9,487 bases of DNA from JAXDLH01 sp034666705 (GTDB taxonomy: Bacteria > Chloroflexota > UBA6077 > SHYK01), in the NCBI GenBank assembly GCA_034666705.1, contig JAXDLH010000088.1, positions 1-9,487 on the forward strand, read 5' to 3'. Of this stretch, positions 5,766 through 9,487 are shown one piece after another. Each line of letters opens with the position of its first letter. Within the stretch, counting starts at the first letter, position 1. A model generated the notes under the pieces. It made no database searches. It saw only the letters and a program-made list of their open reading frames with translations, and was not told where the DNA came from. A program made the position numbers and the translations under genes.

Positions 5766-7133
5766 CTAGTAGCCCAGCGGCTTGGGGCGGCCATCCACCG
5801 GGTAGGCGTCCGCCCAGCTCTTCGCCTCCATGAGCTCCAGCCAGCGCGCAAAGCGGTTCCGTTGACCGTGCTCGTTGCGCATAGAGCCCAGGCGCCCCGG
5901 GGCGAGTGACGGATCCTCGTACTCGTGGCCGAGGCCCATCTGGTAGTTGTATGGATAGCGGCGGGCGATCGTGCCTTTGCTGGCCGGGGTAGCGTAGTTC
6001 CAATTCTCCATGTCGTCCGATTCGGTGAGCCCCACCGGTCCGGCGTAGCGCATGTAGTAGCGGCGCATCGCGTCCTTGACCTCTTTGGGCGCCTTCGAGT
6101 CGATCAGATAGAAGCGCCAGCACTCGGTGCCGTACACGCCGTCCGGGTGCCAGACGACGACCGGCTTGCGGATCTCGCCGGCGCCCTGATAGCACATGTC
6201 CGGGAAGACCCCACCACCGCCGGTGATCAACCGCTGGCCGGCGAAGCGCTTCACCTTCGCCTCGTGCGCCTCGCGGTAGTACTCCTCGATCAATGGCTCC
6301 GTCAGCCACGTCTCGAGGTACGGCTCGTCGGCCTGCCGGACCACGAGCCGGCTGCTGTGTCCGAGCCCCGGGATCGCGATCTCGCGGTTGATCGGCCTGC
6401 CACCACTGCGCGGGTGGCGGTCGCCGCCGTCGACGTCGCCCTGCGGACCAATGGCGGCGACGTTGACCGAGCGGTGGGTGATCGTGCCGTGGGCGGCGTC
6501 GTTCTGAAAGCTGATGGCGGGGAACTTCCAGTTGCTCGGCATCTGCCACTTGTGGATACCGCCGATCATCTCCACACCGGCATCGCGTCCATCGTCGCCC
6601 TGGAACATCGGTCGCAGATACTCGACGAAATCGCCGAGATACGCCTCGAGTGACGGCGCCTGCGGGTCCCAGCAGGCCCAGATCGAGCCGTAGAAGTTCG
6701 CGATCCGTGCCTCAGGCAGCCCCCACTTCTCCTTGTCCAGCTCGCCGTGATAAGCGGACTGGAATTCGGGCACGCCCACGAGCCGGCCGTCGGTGTCGTA
6801 GCTCCAGCCGTGGAAGGGGCAGGTGAAGAGGAGGGTGTTGCCCTCGTCGTAGCGGCACACTTTCATGCCCCGGTGGCGGCAGGTGTTGAGGAAGACGTGC
6901 AATGCGCCCTTGCGGTCCCGCACCAACAGCACCGCTTCCTCGCCCATCCGGCTCTGGAAGTAGTCGCCCGGCTTGGGGACCTGGCTCTCGTGGCCGATGA
7001 AGAGCCACGCCCGGGCGAAGATCTGCTCGAGCTCCTGCTGGTAGATGCCCTCATTCACGTACACTTCGCGGCTGATCTCGCCATGCGCAAGGTCCACCAT
7101 TCTCCGCAGTGAGCTGCGCTGGGTCTGGACCAT
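5766..7133 (-). CDS. Rieske non-heme iron oxygenase, alpha (catalytic) subunit
   Basis: A complete 455-residue ring-hydroxylating oxygenase alpha subunit. The N-terminal region (FARAWLFIGHESQVPKPGDY) leads to a Rieske domain with C85, H87, C105 and H108 (C-x-H-x17-C-x2-H). The catalytic domain has NWK (201-203), bridging-type D212, iron ligands H215 and H220 (D-x2-H-x4-H), and an acidic pair D373/D374, one of which should be the third ligand. Length and motifs are typical of alpha subunits of Rieske dioxygenases. It is a close paralogue of the truncated gene at 2-1219, with long near-identical stretches around the Rieske motif. No beta subunit, ferredoxin or reductase is adjacent, so it may act as a homo-oligomer of alpha subunits with redox partners encoded elsewhere. 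It is divergent from the GntR-type gene, which is a plausible local regulator. The substrate is unknown. A run of G about 8 nt before the ATG may act as a weak ribosome site. Confidence 0.96.
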   Translation of the reverse strand: MVQTQRSSLRRMVDLAHGEISREVYVNEGIYQQELEQIFARAWLFIGHESQVPKPGDYFQSRMGEEAVLLVRDRKGALHVFLNTCRHRGMKVCRYDEGNTLLFTCPFHGWSYDTDGRLVGVPEFQSAYHGELDKEKWGLPEARIANFYGSIWACWDPQAPSLEAYLGDFVEYLRPMFQGDDGRDAGVEMIGGIHKWQMPSNWKFPAISFQNDAAHGTITHRSVNVAAIGPQGDVDGGDRHPRSGGRPINREIAIPGLGHSSRLVVRQADEPYLETWLTEPLIEEYYREAHEAKVKRFAGQRLITGGGGVFPDMCYQGAGEIRKPVVVWHPDGVYGTECWRFYLIDSKAPKEVKDAMRRYYMRYAGPVGLTESDDMENWNYATPASKGTIARRYPYNYQMGLGHEYEDPSLAPGRLGSMRNEHGQRNRFARWLELMEAKSWADAYPVDGRPKPLGY

Positions 7134-7165
7134 GACTGCACCCCCCCGACTCGCTCGTGCCGGCC

Positions 7166-7194
7166 ATTATAGTTCGCCCCTCGAATGACCCAAT
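7166..7194 (-). promoter_or_regulatory. Sigma-70-like promoter of the second Rieske gene
   Basis: On the minus strand a perfect TATAAT lies at 7171-7166. A -35-like TTGGGT (7193-7188) is 16 bp upstream, or ATTGGG (7194-7189) at 17 bp. The start codon is 32 nt past the -10, leaving a leader of about 25 nt. The TTCTTAAT box of the opposite-strand promoter (7198-7205) abuts its -35, so one regulator bound there could affect both directions. Confidence 0.65.
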
Positions 7195-7197
7195 AGT

Positions 7198-7260
7198 TTC
7201 TTAATGGCTCCAGTCACCGCCTTAACAAGAGCGTAACGCCCGGCTGCGTAGCATTCGCGC
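7198..7260 (+). promoter_or_regulatory. Paired-type promoter of the GntR-type gene, with 11-bp direct repeat
   Basis: This has the same architecture and spacing as 5431-5493: TTCTTAAT (7198-7205), TTAACA (7222-7227) and GTAACG (7233-7238) at 11-bp period, a 10-bp gap, TAGCAT (7249-7254), 6 nt, then ATG at 7261. Conservation of spacing across two otherwise unrelated genes is the main evidence that these parts are functional. The predicted transcript starts at or next to the ATG. Confidence 0.6.
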
Positions 7261-7884
7261 ATGGCAGTCTCCAGATTCAGCCGGCCCGTTTCCTCTGCTC
7301 CGCCCACAGCGTTCCAGGGCCACCGGCGGCAAGGCGTCAATGAGATCCCTGAGGAGCGGGCGGCCATGGTCGCCGCGGCGCTCAGCGAGATCGCCATACC
7401 GATCCGTCCGCAGGAGCCGGCCTACAAAAGGCTCGCCCGCGGGATCCGCGACCGCATCAAGTCCGGGCAGCTTCAACCCGGCGACAAGCTGCCGCCCCGG
7501 CGAGCGTTGGCGGCAGCGCTCCACGTCAGCGTCTATACCGTCGAGCAGGCGTACAACCTGCTGGCTCGCGAAGGGCTCGTCGCCGCCGGTGGTCAGGGAA
7601 CGCGCACGCTCGTGGCGAATCCGCAGGCCCGGCGTGGTGCGCCGCCACACGAGGATGGTGGCCGTTTCCTGCCGCCGGCGCAGCGGTTGGTTTGCCGGGT
7701 CCAGCAGATCGAATCCGGGCCGGACGGCGTTGACGTCTACCTCTGCCTCACCGATGGGCAGTTGCTCACGTTTGAGACGAGCCATGCGGCGGTCGATTGG
7801 CTGCAGCTCACCGCGGGCACGATGGCGGAGGTCTGCATCGATGATGAGGCCATCAGCCTCACGCGCTCGGACTCGCGACCGTAG
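7261..7884 (+). CDS. GntR-type winged-helix regulator with TOBE/Mop-like C-terminal region
   Basis: A 207-residue transcription regulator. After a 50-residue unstructured-looking lead, residues 52-118 form a GntR winged helix: PAYKRLARGIRDRIKSGQ, then LQPGDKLPPRRALAAALHVS, then VYTVEQAYNLLAREGLV and a wing GGQGTRTLVA. Residues 142-202 do not look like FCD, UTRA or aminotransferase domains. Their pattern (VCRVQQIESG, VDVYLCLTDGQLLTFET, AVDWLQLTAGTMAEVCIDDEAISL) resembles a TOBE/Mop fold, the small-ligand domain of ModE that binds molybdate or tungstate. This is a pattern judgement without alignment. The start at 7261 fits the leaderless promoter; an in-frame ATG at 7366 is an alternative that keeps the winged helix. 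The gene is divergent from the second Rieske oxygenase and overlaps the antiporter gene tail to tail. Confidence 0.85.
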   Translation: MAVSRFSRPVSSAPPTAFQGHRRQGVNEIPEERAAMVAAALSEIAIPIRPQEPAYKRLARGIRDRIKSGQLQPGDKLPPRRALAAALHVSVYTVEQAYNLLAREGLVAAGGQGTRTLVANPQARRGAPPHEDGGRFLPPAQRLVCRVQQIESGPDGVDVYLCLTDGQLLTFETSHAAVDWLQLTAGTMAEVCIDDEAISLTRSDSRP

Positions 7885-9052
7885 CCTCGTCCCGCTGACC
7901 TGACAGCTCCCGCGCGACGACGAGCCGATAGAGCAGCGGTGCGGTGATGATGCTCCCCACGGCACTTGCCAGCATGATGCTGAACACGTCCTCCGAGACG
8001 GCGCCGCGCTCGGTCCCCAGCCGCGCGAGCAAAAACGAGAACTCCCCGGATTGCGCGAGGAGGAGCCCGCTGCGCACCGCGGTGGGGCGTGGCACTCGCA
8101 CCGCCGCTAACAAGCCCATCACGATGGCGCCCTTTACGACGACGATGAGGCCGAGGCCCAGCAGGATGAGCCCCAGGTGCGCGACGATGAATGCCGGGTT
8201 CAGGAGCATGCCGACCGATACGAAAAAGAGCCCGGCGAAGAGGTCGCGGAGCGGCGCAATCTCCTTCGCAACCTCGTGCGAGAGGTCGGATTCGCTCACG
8301 GCCATGCCGGCCAGGAACGCGCCAAGCGCAACGGAGAGCCCGAAGAATGCCGCGCCGTACGCCGTCCCGAGGGCGACGACGGCCACCATCAATGCGAACA
8401 GCTCGCGGCTCCGGAGCGCGTGCACCGCGCTCAGCACGCGGGGGAGCACGAATCCGCCGAGCACCACAATCAGCACCACGAACGCCGCACCTTTCACACC
8501 GGCGAGCGCCAGCTCGCGGCCCAGTCCCTCATGGCCGGTGGCCAGCGCACTGAGCACCAGCATGAGCAGGACCGTGAGGACATCCTGGGCGCTGCCCCAC
8601 GCGAGCACCAGGCGCCCGTGGGCCGACTCCGTCTCACCGTATTCGGCAAGCAGCTTCGTGAGCACGGCGGTCGAAGAGATCGCCGCAACTGCTCCGAAAA
8701 AGAGCGCCTCGACCGGCGGCCAGCCGAGCGCGGTGCCGAGACCGAGTCCACCCGCCAGCACGACGCCGACCTGCGCGATCCCGCCGCCAAGCGCCCTCCA
8801 GCCTGCCGCGAGGAGCTCGCGAAGCGGCAGCTCCAGCCCGACGGCGAACATCAGGAGCACGACGCCGATGTCCGCCAGCTCCTGTACGGTCGCCACATTG
8901 CCGACGGGCCCGGGCGTGAATGGCCCGATGGCGATGCCGGCCATCACATAACCCAGGATGGGCGAAAGCTGCAGGCGCGTGGCGACCGCGGCCCCTACGA
9001 GGGCAGTGCTGAGGGCGATGACCAGCGTGGTAAGAAGGGGGCTCGTCTCCAT
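7859..9052 (-). CDS. CPA2-family cation/proton antiporter (KefB/KefC/NapA-like membrane domain)
   Basis: A 397-residue inner-membrane exchanger of Na+ or K+ against H+, with about 12-13 hydrophobic segments covering nearly the whole protein. Family marks: ILGYVMAGIAIGP (32-44), LLMFAVGLEL (66-75), AAISSTAVLTKLL (123-135), Q156-D157 in WGSAQDVLTVLLM (the transport site; Gln-Asp is typical of Kef-like members), LGAFLAGMAVSES (243-255), LFFVSVGML (275-283) and LAQSGEFSFLL (332-342). It stops after the membrane domain and has no TrkA-N/RCK nucleotide-binding domain, unlike KefC. The last 26 bp overlap the 3' end of the GntR-type gene on the other strand. The start at 9052 has no Shine-Dalgarno, but a GATAAT hexamer sits 6 nt before it, again suggesting a leaderless transcript. 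It is divergent from the ammonium transporter gene. Confidence 0.94.
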   Translation of the reverse strand: METSPLLTTLVIALSTALVGAAVATRLQLSPILGYVMAGIAIGPFTPGPVGNVATVQELADIGVVLLMFAVGLELPLRELLAAGWRALGGGIAQVGVVLAGGLGLGTALGWPPVEALFFGAVAAISSTAVLTKLLAEYGETESAHGRLVLAWGSAQDVLTVLLMLVLSALATGHEGLGRELALAGVKGAAFVVLIVVLGGFVLPRVLSAVHALRSRELFALMVAVVALGTAYGAAFFGLSVALGAFLAGMAVSESDLSHEVAKEIAPLRDLFAGLFFVSVGMLLNPAFIVAHLGLILLGLGLIVVVKGAIVMGLLAAVRVPRPTAVRSGLLLAQSGEFSFLLARLGTERGAVSEDVFSIMLASAVGSIITAPLLYRLVVARELSGQRDEATVASPSA

Positions 9053-9058
9053 GCGGGG

Positions 9059-9064
9059 ATTATC
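9059..9064 (-). promoter_or_regulatory. -10-like hexamer for a leaderless antiporter transcript
   Basis: Minus-strand GATAAT at 9064-9059, exactly 6 nt from the ATG at 9052, the same distance as TAGCAT to ATG at 5494 and 7261. No convincing -35 is seen. A 5-bp inverted repeat CCGGA/TCCGG (9072-9076, 9081-9085) lies just upstream. Confidence 0.45.
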
Positions 9065-9227
9065 CGTGAACCCGGACGCCTCCGGCGGCTCGGGCGTTTA
9101 CTAGGTGAACATACCAATGCTGTCATTCAGTATTCGGTTACTTCATCCATAGTGGCGGAGCAGTCGCCGCCGATACTATTTGACCGCTGCCCGACGGCCT
9201 GGCGATGTGCCGAGCGGGCGAGCGCGC

Positions 9228-9233
9228 AGGAGG
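9228..9233 (+). promoter_or_regulatory. Strong Shine-Dalgarno of the ammonium transporter gene
   Basis: AGGAGG with a 4-nt gap to the ATG at 9238 fixes the start, in contrast to the apparently leaderless neighbours. The 185-bp divergent spacer 9053-9237 has an AT-richer stretch at about 9110-9180, where the promoter of this gene most likely lies. I could not pick a convincing -35/-10 pair or a nitrogen-regulator site in it. Confidence 0.7.
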
Positions 9234-9237
9234 AAGT

Positions 9238-9487
9238 ATGCGGCGACCGATCAAGATCGTGCTCCTGGTGGCGGGCATGCTGGGGGTGTTCCTGGCGTTC
9301 GCGGCCGGGGCGGCGGCCCAGACCGGGACCACCCCGGGCGGCGCGCCCCCGGCGGTCGTAGCGCCCCTGGCCCCGGTGGCGGCGGCCTTGAAGGTGGACA
9401 GCGGGGACACCGCGTGGCTGCTGACCTCGTCGGCCCTGGTGCTGTTGATGACCCCGGGGCTGGCGTTCTTCTACGGCGGGCTGGTGC
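9238..9487 (+). CDS. amt: Ammonium transporter (Amt/AmtB family), 3'-partial
   Basis: Only the first 83 codons are in the window. Residues 1-27 form a signal peptide (MRRPIK, hydrophobic IVLLVAGMLGVFLAFAAG, cleavage near AAAQ). A low-complexity Ala/Pro/Thr-rich linker of about 23 residues follows (to about residue 50). The unmistakable first membrane helix of Amt proteins comes next: SGDTAWLLTSSALVLLMTPG then LAFFYGGLV. Amt proteins are homotrimeric channels conducting ammonium across the inner membrane, usually with a PII protein gene next to them; that would lie outside the window. A signal peptide ahead of the first helix is common in this family. The start is set by AGGAGG 4 nt upstream. 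Confidence 0.95.
   Translation, partial: MRRPIKIVLLVAGMLGVFLAFAAGAAAQTGTTPGGAPPAVVAPLAPVAAALKVDSGDTAWLLTSSALVLLMTPGLAFFYGGLV

Noticed and set aside
5455..6549. Minus-strand ORF (364 codons) inside the second Rieske gene
   Set aside because: Out-of-frame shadow of the Rieske gene, with low-complexity Arg/Gly/Pro composition.
7222..7965. Minus-strand ORF (247 codons) covering the GntR-type gene
   Set aside because: Antisense shadow. Its ending resembles that of the minus-strand ORF at 5455-6549 (MLRSR…SC) only because both read the shared promoter element backwards, which is explained by the promoter finding.
9090..9180. Nitrogen-regulator (GlnR/NtrC) site upstream of the ammonium transporter
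   Set aside because: The AT-richer stretch has scattered GTGAAC and GGTTAC words but no properly spaced consensus site.
8177..9361. Plus-strand ORF (394 codons) across the antiporter and into the ammonium transporter
   Set aside because: Antisense to a clear membrane antiporter and out of frame with the transporter start; its sequence is compositionally biased.

Overview
The window is GC-rich and densely coded, with an ordinary bacterial gene layout. The genes point to a soil- or sediment-type bacterium with oligotrophic, ring-hydroxylating metabolism. The mix of Rieske oxygenase paralogues, a shortened KdpD-like kinase, a KimA-type potassium permease, apparently leaderless genes and an interspersed 'HPERSEG'-type repeat would fit Chloroflexota or a similar deep-branching GC-rich phylum. 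That placement is an inference from style; no rRNA gene or phylogenetic marker is present. No tRNA, rRNA, CRISPR array, transposase or phage gene was seen.

Layout, left to right. (1) A 5'-truncated Rieske-type aromatic-ring oxygenase alpha subunit (2-1219, +). (2) A short convergent intergenic spacer (1220-1362) holding two weak inverted repeats and one copy of a dispersed bacterial repeat. (3) A tightly coupled minus-strand operon (5383 down to 1363): DUF4118 histidine kinase, then KdpE-like response regulator, then KimA-like K+ permease. Both junctions are 4-bp start/stop overlaps. (4) A divergent promoter region and a small orphan gene on the plus strand (5494-5733). (5) A complete second Rieske oxygenase alpha subunit (5766-7133, -), a close paralogue of the first in the opposite orientation. 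(6) A divergent promoter region and a GntR-type regulator with a TOBE/Mop-like C-terminal region (7261-7884, +). (7) A CPA2-type cation/proton antiporter (7859-9052, -) that overlaps the regulator gene tail to tail. (8) The start of an ammonium transporter gene (9238 to the window end, +).

Two themes stand out. One is monovalent-cation homeostasis: a KdpDE-like two-component system appears to be co-transcribed with a KimA-type importer instead of kdpFABC, and a CPA2 exchanger lies about 4 kb away. The other is a shared regulatory element. The plus-strand promoters of the small orphan gene and of the GntR regulator align without gaps over 63 bp. Each carries a TTCTTAAT box, an 11-bp-period TTAACA/NNAACN direct repeat typical of OmpR/PhoB-family sites, a TAGCAT -10-like hexamer, and an ATG exactly 6 nt downstream, which suggests leaderless transcripts under one regulator. 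A KdpE-family regulator encoded in this window is one candidate. The oxygenases have no beta subunit, ferredoxin or reductase gene in the window, so their electron donors must be encoded elsewhere.
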